This document shows positions 1 to 6,197 of a DNA stretch of 6,300 nucleotides, one piece after another. Each line of letters starts with the position of its first letter. The stretch's first letter is position 1. The notes below the pieces were generated by a model. It was not told the DNA's origin and did not search any database. It worked only from the letters and a program-made list of their open reading frames with translations. This stretch comes from Chloroflexota bacterium (lineage in GTDB: Bacteria; Chloroflexota; Dehalococcoidia; JACPPY01), in assembly GCA_016189825.1 (NCBI GenBank), contig JACPRR010000163.1, positions 1 through 6,300 on the forward strand, in the 5' to 3' direction. The translations under genes and the position numbers were made by a program.

Positions 1-113
1 CGTTGAAGAACAGGGGCAGGCACCGCAACAAGCCAGTGGAACATCGGTTGCCCTGGGAGGAAAAGGTCATCGTCTCCCGTGAGACCAAGGCCGAGGAAAA
101 GGCAAAAGAGTAG
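1..113 (+). CDS. 3' end of an unidentified upstream gene (partial)
   Basis: An open frame enters from the left edge (codons in phase with position 3) and ends at TAG 111-113, giving about 36 C-terminal residues. The tail is strongly charged, ending in KAEEKAKE, and earlier contains Arg/Lys-rich NRGRHRNKP. I do not recognise the family, and the visible part has no domain motif. Its stop lies 1 nt before the preferred purD start, so it is probably co-transcribed with the pur genes. The frame is short enough that chance openness cannot be excluded. The tight junction with purD is the main argument that it is real. Confidence 0.5.
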   Translation, partial: LKNRGRHRNKPVEHRLPWEEKVIVSRETKAEEKAKE

Positions 114-114
114 T

Positions 115-1380
115 TTGAACGTCCTGATCGTCGGTGGTGGGGCACGCGAACACGCGCTGGCCTGGAAACTGAAACAGAGCCCGCGGATTGGCGAGCTATT
201 CGTCGCTCCCGGCAATGCCGGGACTGCGACGATAGCCCGCAACCTCGATATTGCCGCCAACGACATCGAGCGACTGGCGGCTGCGGCTCGCGCCAGGAAA
301 ATGGGTCTGACCATAGTGGGGCCGGAAGGGGCCCTGGCCGACGGAATCGTCGACCTGTTCCACGAACAAGGCCTTGCCATCGTCGGCCCAACCAGCGGTG
401 CGGCCCGCATTGAGTCCAGCAAGGTATTCGCCAGGGACCTGATGCGAAGAAAAGGCATCCCGGCGGCGGCCGGTGTCGTCTTTGATTCGTACCTGGCCGC
501 GAAAGGATATGTGGAATCATGTCCTGCACCGATCGTAATAAAGGCGGATGGGCTGGCGGCGGGAAAAGGGGTGGTTGTGGCCCAGTCCAGGGGACAGGCG
601 CTTCAAGCGCTAAAGGATGCCATGGAAACGAAGGTTTTCGGGGCATCGGGGGAGAAGGTGATTGTCGAGGAGTGCCTCTCGGGCCGCGAGGTCAGCCTCC
701 TGGCTTTCACCGATGGCGCGACTGTTACTCCCATGGTACCGGCCTGCGACCACAAACGAGTGTTTGCTGGCGACCAGGGCCCGAACACCGGCGGAATGGG
801 CAGCTTCAGCCCACCCCGTTTCTTTGATGCATCACTAACAAGAACAGTAGTACGGACAATCCTGGAGCCTGCGATAGCAGGCATGGCGGAAGCGGGAACG
901 CCGTTTGCTGGCGTGCTCTACGCCGGCCTGATGCTGACTGAAGAGGGACCCAAGGTCCTGGAATTCAACGCACGTTTCGGCGATCCTGAAGCACAGGCCA
1001 TACTCCCGCGCCTGAAGACGGACTTGCTCGAGATTTGCCTGGCAATAGCCCGGAAGCGCCTTGCCTCGGTCGAGATCGAATGGTCGCCAGACCCGTGTGT
1101 CGGCGTCGTTCTCGCATCGGGAGGCTACCCTGGCAACTACGAGAAGGGCTTCCCTATCTTTGGCCTGGAGAAGACCGACCCTGACGTTTTGGTGTTCCAT
1201 GCCGGGACTCGCGTAGCGCCGGACAAGGGCGTGGTGACGGACGGCGGCCGGGTGCTAACGGTGGCCGCAATGGGACACAACATGGCCGAAGCCCGGCGCA
1301 AGGTATACGACAACATTCCACGCATCAACTTCTCGGGATGCCACTATCGCAAGGACATTGCTTTGGCGGAGGTCGATTGA
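115..1380 (+). CDS. purD: Phosphoribosylamine--glycine ligase (GAR synthetase)
   Basis: PurD is the cytosolic ATP-grasp ligase joining 5-phosphoribosylamine and glycine to form GAR, the second step of de novo purine synthesis. From the TTG at 115 the protein is 421 aa, the usual family length, and begins MNVLIVGGGAREHALAWKL, the typical N-terminal domain start. Visible motifs are the ATP-grasp segment VIKADGLAAGKGV (about 141-153), DQGPNTGGMGSF (about 220-231) and the GARS signature RFGDPEAQ (about 287-294). An in-frame GTG at 79 would add 12 residues (MRPRPRKRQKSS) that do not look like PurD and overlap the upstream gene, so TTG 115 is preferred. Both candidates have GAGGAAAAGG 12 nt upstream, so the ribosome site does not settle the choice. 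The gene is intact, and purE follows after 2 nt. Confidence 0.96.
   Translation: MNVLIVGGGAREHALAWKLKQSPRIGELFVAPGNAGTATIARNLDIAANDIERLAAAARARKMGLTIVGPEGALADGIVDLFHEQGLAIVGPTSGAARIESSKVFARDLMRRKGIPAAAGVVFDSYLAAKGYVESCPAPIVIKADGLAAGKGVVVAQSRGQALQALKDAMETKVFGASGEKVIVEECLSGREVSLLAFTDGATVTPMVPACDHKRVFAGDQGPNTGGMGSFSPPRFFDASLTRTVVRTILEPAIAGMAEAGTPFAGVLYAGLMLTEEGPKVLEFNARFGDPEAQAILPRLKTDLLEICLAIARKRLASVEIEWSPDPCVGVVLASGGYPGNYEKGFPIFGLEKTDPDVLVFHAGTRVAPDKGVVTDGGRVLTVAAMGHNMAEARRKVYDNIPRINFSGCHYRKDIALAEVD
1368..1373 (+). promoter_or_regulatory. Ribosome binding site of purE
   Basis: GGAGGT lies inside the last codons of purD, 9 nt before ATG 1383. This strong Shine-Dalgarno match fixes the purE start at 1383 rather than the upstream in-frame ATG at 1338 deep inside purD, and suggests translation coupled to the end of purD. 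Confidence 0.8.
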
Positions 1381-1382
1381 AC

Positions 1383-1841
1383 ATGCCCCACGTCGGAGTA
1401 GTAATGGGCAGCAAGTCCGATGCCCCGGCCATGCAACCGGCCATCGATATCCTGGTCGAGTTGGGCATCGAGCACGAGGTGTCCGTCATATCGGCACACC
1501 GCACTCCTGAAAAGGCACGGGAATATGGCACGACGGCCCGCGATCGTGGCATCCAGGTTATAGTCGCGGGAGCCGGAGGCGCCGCCCATTTGCCGGGGGT
1601 TCTCGCGAGCTGGACCACCGTCCCTGTAATTGGCGTGCCTATTCCGGCCGGCGAGTTGAAAGGCCTGGACGCACTCTACTCTATCGTTCAGATGCCGGGC
1701 GGCGTTCCGGTAGCTTGCATGGGTATTGGCGCCGGAGGCGCCAAGAACGCGGGGCTGTTTGCTGCGCAGATACTGGGCATCAGGCACGAACCCATCAGGG
1801 CGGCAATCGACACATACAAGAAGAAACTCGCCGAGGGCTAA
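1383..1841 (+). CDS. purE: N5-carboxyaminoimidazole ribonucleotide mutase (PurE, class I type)
   Basis: PurE produces CAIR; class I enzymes rearrange N5-CAIR made by PurK. The protein is 152 aa, normal for a stand-alone PurE. It shows the class I features: the phosphate-binding start VGVVMGSKSD, SAHRTPEKA, and AGAGGAAHLPG with its conserved His, then SIVQMPGGVPVA. Class II AIR carboxylases instead carry SAHKT and a loop without AAHLPG, so class I is the better reading. No purK lies in this window; it would have to be elsewhere. The start ATG is 2 nt after the purD stop and has a GGAGGT ribosome site. The TAA stop (1839-1841) lies within the left arm of the inverted-repeat element 1838-1933, so the C-terminus (KKKLAEG) may have been set by that insertion. 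Confidence 0.96.
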   Translation: MPHVGVVMGSKSDAPAMQPAIDILVELGIEHEVSVISAHRTPEKAREYGTTARDRGIQVIVAGAGGAAHLPGVLASWTTVPVIGVPIPAGELKGLDALYSIVQMPGGVPVACMGIGAGGAKNAGLFAAQILGIRHEPIRAAIDTYKKKLAEG

Positions 1842-1933
1842 TACGAACGCACTAAGTGATGTTGCATCCCTATGGGTGGCACAGGCGTCCCTGCCTGTGC
1901 GCCATGCCACAGATTCTAAGGCGTTTGTATTAG
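1838..1933. repeat. MITE/REP-like inverted-repeat element between purE and purB
   Basis: Left arm CTAATACGAACGC (1838-1850) and right arm GCGTTTGTATTAG (1921-1933) are inverted copies matching at 12 of 13 bases. Further inward, TGTTGCAT (1860-1867) pairs with ATGCCACA (1904-1911) at 7 of 8, and the centre holds a perfect 8-bp hairpin. Over 33 bases the two ends match at 21 positions. If TA is treated as flanking, the element reads TA-ATACG...GTAT-TA, as expected for a non-autonomous derivative of a TA-targeting (mariner/IS630-like) transposon; this is inference. It contains no gene. It is the only sizeable gap in the pur block, and its RNA could fold into a long hairpin between purE and purB. 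No T-run follows, so it is not an ordinary intrinsic terminator. Confidence 0.6.
1879..1900. repeat. Perfect 8-bp central hairpin of the inverted-repeat element
   Basis: GCACAGGC (1879-1886) and GCCTGTGC (1893-1900) are perfect inverted copies around a 6-nt loop (GTCCCT). From memory, palindromes of the form GCACAGGC-loop-GCCTGTGC occur as dispersed intergenic repeats in several high-GC environmental bacteria; I cannot confirm that here. In RNA this would make a stable stem between the purE and purB coding parts. Confidence 0.65.
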
Positions 1934-1949
1934 ACACGGACGGATTGAG

Positions 1950-3293
1950 ATGATTGAACGCTACGCGCGGCCCGAGATGAAAAGGACCTGGTCTGATGAG
2001 ACCAAGTTTGATACCTGGCTACGCGTGGAAATCGCCGTCTGCGAGGCATGGGCCGAGACCGGTGGCATCCCAAAGGAAAGCCTGCCTGCCATCAGGAGAG
2101 CTCGCGTGGACATGGGCCGCATGGCCCAGGTACTCAAGGAAACACATCACGACGTAACTGCCTTTCTCGCCTCAGTCGCCGAGAGCGTCGGCCCGGAGGC
2201 GCGCTATATCCACATGGGCCTCACCTCTTCAGATGTGATGGACACCGCCCTCGCCCTGCAGATGATGGACGCGGCCGACATTCTGGAGCACGATATTGTT
2301 GCCCTGCTCGCCGTGCTTCAGGACAGAGCGCTGGAGCACAAGAACACGATAATGATGGGGCGGACCCATGGCGTGCATGCCGAACCAATCACCTTCGGCC
2401 TCAAGCTGGCGCTGTGGCGAGAGGAGATGAAGAGAAATGCGATTCGCCTCGCGGAAGCCAGGAAGAACATCTCGGTCGGCAAGATATCCGGCGCCGTGGG
2501 CACCTACGCTACTGTCCCCCCCAGGGTCGAGGAAATCGCCTGCGCGCGCCTTGGCCTGCAGCCCGATCCGGTCTCCAGCCAGATAATCCAGCGAGACCGC
2601 CATGCCCAGTTCGTCACCACGTTGGCCATCGTCGCCGGCTCTCTCGAGAAGTTCGCCACTGAGATACGCGGGCTGCAGCGCACCGAGGTGCTCGAGGCTG
2701 AGGAGCCGTTCTCGCCCGGGCAAACGGGCTCGTCGGCTATGCCGCACAAGAGGAATCCTGAGCTCTGCGAGCGAGTGTGCGGGCTGGCAAGGCTCATCCG
2801 CGGGCATTCGTTGACAGCGCTCGAAAATTTGACTTTGTGGCATGAGCGCGACATCAGCCATTCCTCGGCGGAAAGGGTTGTCCTGCCAGACTCATGCCTG
2901 GCGCTGGACTACATATTGGACCTGTTCACCGGGGTGATGCGCGGCCTCCAGGTGTATCCTGAGCGCATGAAGGAGAACATCGGCCTGACGAAGGGGCTCG
3001 TGTTCTCACAGCGGGTGATGCTAGCGCTCATCGCCAGGGGACTGAGCCGCCAGGAGGCTTACAAACTCGTCCAGCGCAATGCGATGCAAACCTGGCGGGA
3101 AAGGAAGGACTTCCTGTCCTTGCTGGAGGCGGATCCCGACGTCACCAGGCACATCGCAGTCGATGAACTCCGTCCGCTATTCGACTACTCGGTTTTTCTG
3201 ACACACGTAGATGACATATTCCAGCGCGTTGGTCTGCAGAAGCCTGCGCGGCTGCACCGCGACGACAAGAACAGTGGGGGAGGGCCAGCATGA
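1950..3293 (+). CDS. purB: Adenylosuccinate lyase
   Basis: PurB catalyses two eliminations releasing fumarate: SAICAR to AICAR, and adenylosuccinate to AMP. The 447-aa protein belongs to the fumarase/aspartase superfamily. Visible landmarks are THHDVTAF (65-72), YIHMGLTSSDVMDT (86-99), GRTHGVHAEP (137-146) and the signature GSSAMPHKRNP (260-270). His67, His88, His140 and Ser261 match the B. subtilis enzyme's His68, His89, His141 and Ser262 with a constant offset of one, so the active site looks complete. The ATG at 1950 lies 16 nt beyond the right arm of the inverted-repeat element. Its upstream ACGGATTGAG is a poor ribosome site compared with those of purE, purC and purS. The 3' end overlaps purC by 4 nt (ATGA). 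The C-terminal tail (DDKNSGGGPA) is low complexity and probably flexible. Confidence 0.97.
   Translation: MIERYARPEMKRTWSDETKFDTWLRVEIAVCEAWAETGGIPKESLPAIRRARVDMGRMAQVLKETHHDVTAFLASVAESVGPEARYIHMGLTSSDVMDTALALQMMDAADILEHDIVALLAVLQDRALEHKNTIMMGRTHGVHAEPITFGLKLALWREEMKRNAIRLAEARKNISVGKISGAVGTYATVPPRVEEIACARLGLQPDPVSSQIIQRDRHAQFVTTLAIVAGSLEKFATEIRGLQRTEVLEAEEPFSPGQTGSSAMPHKRNPELCERVCGLARLIRGHSLTALENLTLWHERDISHSSAERVVLPDSCLALDYILDLFTGVMRGLQVYPERMKENIGLTKGLVFSQRVMLALIARGLSRQEAYKLVQRNAMQTWRERKDFLSLLEADPDVTRHIAVDELRPLFDYSVFLTHVDDIFQRVGLQKPARLHRDDKNSGGGPA
3276..3284 (+). promoter_or_regulatory. Ribosome binding site of purC
   Basis: GGGGGAGGG ends 5 nt before ATG 3290 (the core GGAGG ends 6 nt before it), inside the last codons of purB. 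It supports the ATG at 3290, which overlaps the purB TGA as ATGA, over the next in-frame ATG at 3311. Stop-start overlap points to translational coupling of purB and purC. Confidence 0.75.
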
Positions 3294-4201
3294 GGCGCCA
3301 ATCCGACACCATGTTCGACTCCGCACTGCCTCTCCCGCTTTTCGGGAAAGGGAAAGTGCGGGACACCTACGACCTTGGCGAAAATCTCCTGATTGTCGCG
3401 ACCGACCGGATTTCCGCTTTCGATGTGGTGCTCGCCAACGCCATTCCTTGCAAGGGCAAGGTACTTAACCAGCTCTCAGCGTTCTGGTTTGCCAGGACAG
3501 CACACCTGGTGCCAAACCACGTTGTTGCGGTAGTGGATGAGGCCCGGGTCCTCCCGCCTTCGCTGTCTCACCTGAGACTGGAGTCAAGCTCCCTGGTAGG
3601 ACGCAGCATGATCGTCAGGAAAGCGAGGCAGGTGCCCGTCGAATGCGTCGTCCGGGGGTATCTGTCCGGCTCTGCCTGGGAGGAGTACCGGGAGAAGGGT
3701 ACCGCCTGCGGGTTGAAGCTGCCGGGGCACTTGAAAGAATCCGAGAAGCTGCCCGAACCCATATTCACTCCAACTACCAAGGCGGAAAGCGGGCACGACA
3801 TGCCGCTTACGCGAAACGAGATGGTGAAGCTCATCGGACAATCGCTCGCCGACGAGGTTGAAACCCGGACAAAGGCCGTGTATGCCTACGCCCGTGACCA
3901 AGCCTCAGACAAGGGCATAATTATAGCCGACACGAAGATGGAGTTCGGCATGGTTGGGGGCAACGTGATCCTGACCGATGAGCTGCTTACGCCGGATTCG
4001 AGTCGTTTCTGGGAAGCTTCGCAATACAAGGAGGGGCAATCACAGCCTTCGTACGACAAGCAGCCGGTGCGTGATTGGCTGGTGAAAATGGGATGGGACA
4101 AGAAGCCACCGGCGCCACTGCTCTCGGACGAGGTCGTAAGGCAAACTGCCGAGCGTTATTGCGAGGCTTACCGGCGGCTGACCGGCGCCGAGTTGGCCTG
4201 A
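3290..4201 (+). CDS. purC: Phosphoribosylaminoimidazole-succinocarboxamide synthase (SAICAR synthetase)
   Basis: PurC ligates CAIR and aspartate using ATP to give SAICAR, the substrate of the neighbouring PurB. The protein is 303 aa, the longer family form seen in yeast and many Gram-positive-like lineages, against about 237 aa in E. coli. Motifs in order: GKGKVRDTYDLG (19-30), the ATP-binding start; ATDRISAFDVVL (37-48); signature 1 VECVVRGYLSGSAWEEY (117-133); KGIIIADTKMEFG (208-220); and signature 2 with TDELLTPDSSRFW (229-241). The last two hold the acidic and Ser residues typical of the nucleotide/substrate site. The start at 3290 is chosen for its strong ribosome site and ATGA overlap. 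The ATG at 3311 would lose only seven residues and cannot be fully excluded. No truncation is seen. Confidence 0.97.
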   Translation: MRRQSDTMFDSALPLPLFGKGKVRDTYDLGENLLIVATDRISAFDVVLANAIPCKGKVLNQLSAFWFARTAHLVPNHVVAVVDEARVLPPSLSHLRLESSSLVGRSMIVRKARQVPVECVVRGYLSGSAWEEYREKGTACGLKLPGHLKESEKLPEPIFTPTTKAESGHDMPLTRNEMVKLIGQSLADEVETRTKAVYAYARDQASDKGIIIADTKMEFGMVGGNVILTDELLTPDSSRFWEASQYKEGQSQPSYDKQPVRDWLVKMGWDKKPPAPLLSDEVVRQTAERYCEAYRRLTGAELA

Positions 4202-4210
4202 GAAAGCGCA

Positions 4211-4216
4211 GAGGTG
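4211..4216 (+). promoter_or_regulatory. Ribosome binding site of purS
   Basis: GAGGTG lies 5 nt before ATG 4222 in the 20-nt gap after purC. It fixes the purS start at 4222; the same frame is open further upstream only as a shadow of purC. Confidence 0.75.
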
Positions 4217-4221
4217 TCGCC

Positions 4222-4488
4222 ATGTATCTCGCGAAGATCTATGTGACTCTGAAGCCTACAGTCAACGACCCGCAGGGTCTCACCATCAGGGGCGCGCTCA
4301 AGACCCTGGGGTTTGATTCCGTGGTCGACGTCCGGGCGGGCAAGTACATCGAGATAAAGCTGTCAGGGGACAGCCTGGATGCCGCTCAGCAGACGGTCAA
4401 AGAGATGTGCCGACAGCTCCTGGCGAACCCCGTCATCGAGACCTACCGGTTTGAGGTCCAGGAGACAGCGCAACCGGGCCCACAGTAA
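4222..4488 (+). CDS. purS: Phosphoribosylformylglycinamidine synthase subunit PurS
   Basis: PurS is the small structural subunit of the three-part FGAM synthase (PurS, PurQ glutaminase, PurL synthetase) and bridges PurQ and PurL. The protein is 88 aa, close to the family norm of about 80-85. The diagnostic pattern is present: AKIYVTLKPTVNDPQG at the start, LGFDSV, VRAGKYIEIKL and the near-universal LLANPVIETY near the end. The ATG is chosen from its ribosome site and the family N-terminus. It is the last gene of the + strand block. The usual partners purQ and purL do not follow; instead the convergent glnK begins, with stops 3 bp apart. PurQ and PurL must therefore be encoded elsewhere if the complex works. 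Confidence 0.95.
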   Translation: MYLAKIYVTLKPTVNDPQGLTIRGALKTLGFDSVVDVRAGKYIEIKLSGDSLDAAQQTVKEMCRQLLANPVIETYRFEVQETAQPGPQ

Positions 4489-4491
4489 GAA

Positions 4492-4830
4492 TCAGATAGC
4501 GTTTACCCCAGCCTCGCCTGTGCGCACCCTGACAGCGTTCTCCACCGGGTACACGAAGACCTTCCCATCCCCGATCTCGCCGGAACGGGCGTTCCGCACG
4601 ATCGCGGTGACCGTCTTGTCCTCGTCCTCGTCGAGGACAACAACCTCGATCTTCACCTTGTTCAAAAAGTCGATGCGGTAGGCCTGGCCGCGCCACTGCT
4701 GGAGGATCCCTCTCTGCTTGCCATGGCCCTTGACGTCGGTTATGGTGATGCCCGGGTATCCGATCTCCTCCAGGGCTGCCTTTACGCGAGCCAGCTTGTC
4801 GGGACGGATTATGGCTTCGATCTTCTTCAT
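4492..4830 (-). CDS. glnK: Nitrogen regulatory PII protein (GlnK/GlnB type)
   Basis: PII proteins are cytosolic trimers sensing ATP/ADP and 2-oxoglutarate; AmtB-linked copies (GlnK) bind and close the ammonium channel. The protein is 112 aa, exactly the usual size. Conserved ligand residues are present: Gln39 and Lys58, the B-loop SGEIGDGKVFV (83-93) with Lys90, and the C-loop RVRTGE (101-106). The T-loop keeps Arg47, which plugs AmtB in E. coli, and Tyr51, the classical modification site. It differs from the enteric loop in Gln44 for Glu, Trp46 for Tyr and Ala50 for Glu. A run DEDED (67-71) is notably acidic. The gene follows amtB by 11 nt in the same direction. The name glnK rests on this linkage; glnB would be equally valid on sequence alone. 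Confidence 0.96.
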   Translation of the reverse strand: MKKIEAIIRPDKLARVKAALEEIGYPGITITDVKGHGKQRGILQQWRGQAYRIDFLNKVKIEVVVLDEDEDKTVTAIVRNARSGEIGDGKVFVYPVENAVRVRTGEAGVNAI

Positions 4831-4835
4831 CGGTG

Positions 4836-4842
4836 TCACCTT
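4836..4842 (-). promoter_or_regulatory. Ribosome binding site of glnK, touching the amtB stop
   Basis: On the minus strand AAGGTGA lies 5 nt before the glnK ATG (4830). Its first A is the last base of the amtB TGA stop (4844-4842). This fixes the glnK start and suggests ribosomes finishing amtB start glnK directly, keeping channel and gate in step. Confidence 0.75.
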
Positions 4843-6053
4843 CAGGCGTAGGCCTTTTCCCGATGGTCGGCTATGTCGAGTCCGACCAACTCGTCCGCCG
4901 TGTTTGGCCGCAACACGCCGGCCCTCTTCAACGCAAACAGCACTGCAAATGAAAGCCCCCCAACAAGCGCGAGGACCACGAGGCTCCCCACACCCTGTAC
5001 GGCCAACTGGCGTAGCCCGCCGCCCGCGAATAGCCCGGTAACATTGCCGAGCCTGCCGTCCGCGAACAGGCCTACCGCGAGTGCTCCCCAAATGCCAGGT
5101 ATGCCATGGATGCAGGACACATCGAGCGCATCGTCTACACCCAGCTTCCCCTTGACCAGTCTCATGCCGAGGACCATGAGCAGGCCGGCAACAACGCCAA
5201 TAACAAGTGCGCTTATCGGGCTGACATATCCTGCCCCTCCGGTGACCGCCGCCATGCCGGCCAGAGACCCGTTGATGCCCATTACCAGGCTAGGCTTGCC
5301 GAAGCGAGACCAGGTCATCATGATGGCGGCGAAGGCGCCGGAAGCAGCCGCCATGTTCGTGTTCACCAACGCCGTCGCTGCGACCCCGTTTGCCGCCAGC
5401 GCGCTGCCGCCGTTAAAGCCGAACCATCCAAACCACAGCAGGAATCCGCCCAGCGCACCGAGACTCAAATTGTGGCCTTCAAGGCCGGGCTGTCCAAACC
5501 CGATTCGACGCCCCAACATCAGCGCGGCGACTATTGAGGCAACCCCCGCCGTTATGTGGACCACGATCGACCCTGCGAAATCGACTACGCCCAGTCGCGC
5601 CAGCCAGCCACCACCCCAGACCCAATGGGCCGGAAAGGCATAAATGAAGACGAAAACTGCGACGAATATGAAGAAAGAAAGGTAGCGCATCCGCTCGGCG
5701 ATGGCGCCAGTCACCAGCGCCACGGTGACGGCGGCGAACATCAACTGGAAGGCGAAGTAAAGCAGGCCGGGTATTGTCGTTCCCGCCCAGGCATTGCCAT
5801 CCACGTCCCTCAGTCCCAGGAAGCTCAGCCCACCGAGAATACCTCCCTGGTCCGGCCCGAAGGACAGGGTAAAGCCGATAATGATGTAGATGATGCTGAC
5901 GAGAAACGCCGCAGTGAATACCTGCATCATCGTCGAAACAACGTTCTTCGCCCTGAGGAACCCGGCTTCAAGGAAGGCGACGCCAGGCAGCATGAGGAAT
6001 ACGAGACCGGTCGCAACGAGGACCCATGCGGTATCTCCGGCATTGATTGGCAT
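4842..6053 (-). CDS. amtB: Ammonium transporter AmtB
   Basis: AmtB is an inner-membrane trimeric channel for ammonium/ammonia. From ATG 6053 the protein is 403 aa with about 11 hydrophobic helices. Hallmarks are DTAWVLVATG at the start; FLEAGFLRAKN (27-37); FQLMFA (102-107) with the gating Phe pair Phe102/Phe106; AHWVWGGGW (142-150) with the ammonium-site Trp146; VDFAGSIVVH (157-166); WFGFNGGSA (210-218) with Phe213 and Ser217; and DVSCIHGIPG (311-320). His166 and His316 are the twin pore histidines. The cytosolic tail VGLDIADHREKAY resembles the GlnK-contact tail, but the usual HGE is HRE. The frame is open to 6191, but ATG 6053 has GGAGGT 10 nt upstream and starts at the conserved region, so it is chosen. 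There is no cleavable signal peptide, unlike E. coli AmtB. Confidence 0.96.
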   Translation of the reverse strand: MPINAGDTAWVLVATGLVFLMLPGVAFLEAGFLRAKNVVSTMMQVFTAAFLVSIIYIIIGFTLSFGPDQGGILGGLSFLGLRDVDGNAWAGTTIPGLLYFAFQLMFAAVTVALVTGAIAERMRYLSFFIFVAVFVFIYAFPAHWVWGGGWLARLGVVDFAGSIVVHITAGVASIVAALMLGRRIGFGQPGLEGHNLSLGALGGFLLWFGWFGFNGGSALAANGVAATALVNTNMAAASGAFAAIMMTWSRFGKPSLVMGINGSLAGMAAVTGGAGYVSPISALVIGVVAGLLMVLGMRLVKGKLGVDDALDVSCIHGIPGIWGALAVGLFADGRLGNVTGLFAGGGLRQLAVQGVGSLVVLALVGGLSFAVLFALKRAGVLRPNTADELVGLDIADHREKAYA

Positions 6054-6063
6054 CGTGGACGTG

Positions 6064-6069
6064 ACCTCC
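6064..6069 (-). promoter_or_regulatory. Ribosome binding site of amtB
   Basis: GGAGGT on the minus strand, 10 nt before ATG 6053. It decides the start against the longer in-frame option from 6191, whose extra 46 residues are Arg/Thr/Pro-rich and unlike either a signal peptide or an Amt domain. Confidence 0.7.
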
Positions 6070-6197
6070 GCGCAAAGGGTTGTCGGCTGCTTGCATGGTA
6101 GTGCCGAGACATTGCGCCAGCGTTTCGGCGGGGTTACGGCCATGTTACGCCGCGTGAAACCGGTGAACAAGTTAGTTCGGATCGCCATCAACGGCTT

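Noticed and set aside
1838..1933. Intrinsic terminator between purE and purB
   Set aside because: The hairpin is strong, but no T-run follows on either side, and downstream purB and purC belong to the same pathway. An inverted-repeat element explains it better.
1344..1937. Minus-strand 197-codon frame across purE and the repeat element, and plus-strand 1726-1953
   Set aside because: Both are chance frames made by purE codon bias and the symmetrical repeat. They share NTNAL/AFVL peptides only because the repeat arms are inverted copies.
2229..2861. Antisense open frame of 210 codons within purB
   Set aside because: It lies entirely opposite purB, has no ribosome site I can support and gives a low-information product. 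It is a codon-bias shadow.
4873..5643. Long open frame on the + strand opposite amtB (256 codons), with others at 5106-5537 and 5556-6101
   Set aside because: They lie antisense to a clearly real membrane protein gene. Their Pro/Ser/Thr/Ala-rich or Gln/Arg/Asp-rich products have no recognisable motif, as expected of shadows of a high-GC gene.
6091..6106. Sigma54-like site on the minus strand upstream of amtB (CGGCAC-TACCA-TGCAA)
   Set aside because: The GG and GC elements are separated by 9 nt instead of the strict 10, and the first base differs from consensus. amtB is often sigma54-controlled in Proteobacteria, but this spacing would not normally work.
6126..6152. Possible structured leader or riboswitch upstream of amtB (CGGCG...CGCCG, 17-nt loop)
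   Set aside because: Only 5 bp of pairing around a long loop, and no match to a riboswitch class I can recognise.
6054..6191. N-terminal extension of AmtB by 46 residues, to the ATG at 6191
   Set aside because: The extension is polar and basic, unlike a signal peptide or an Amt helix, while ATG 6053 has a GGAGGT site and starts at the conserved domain.
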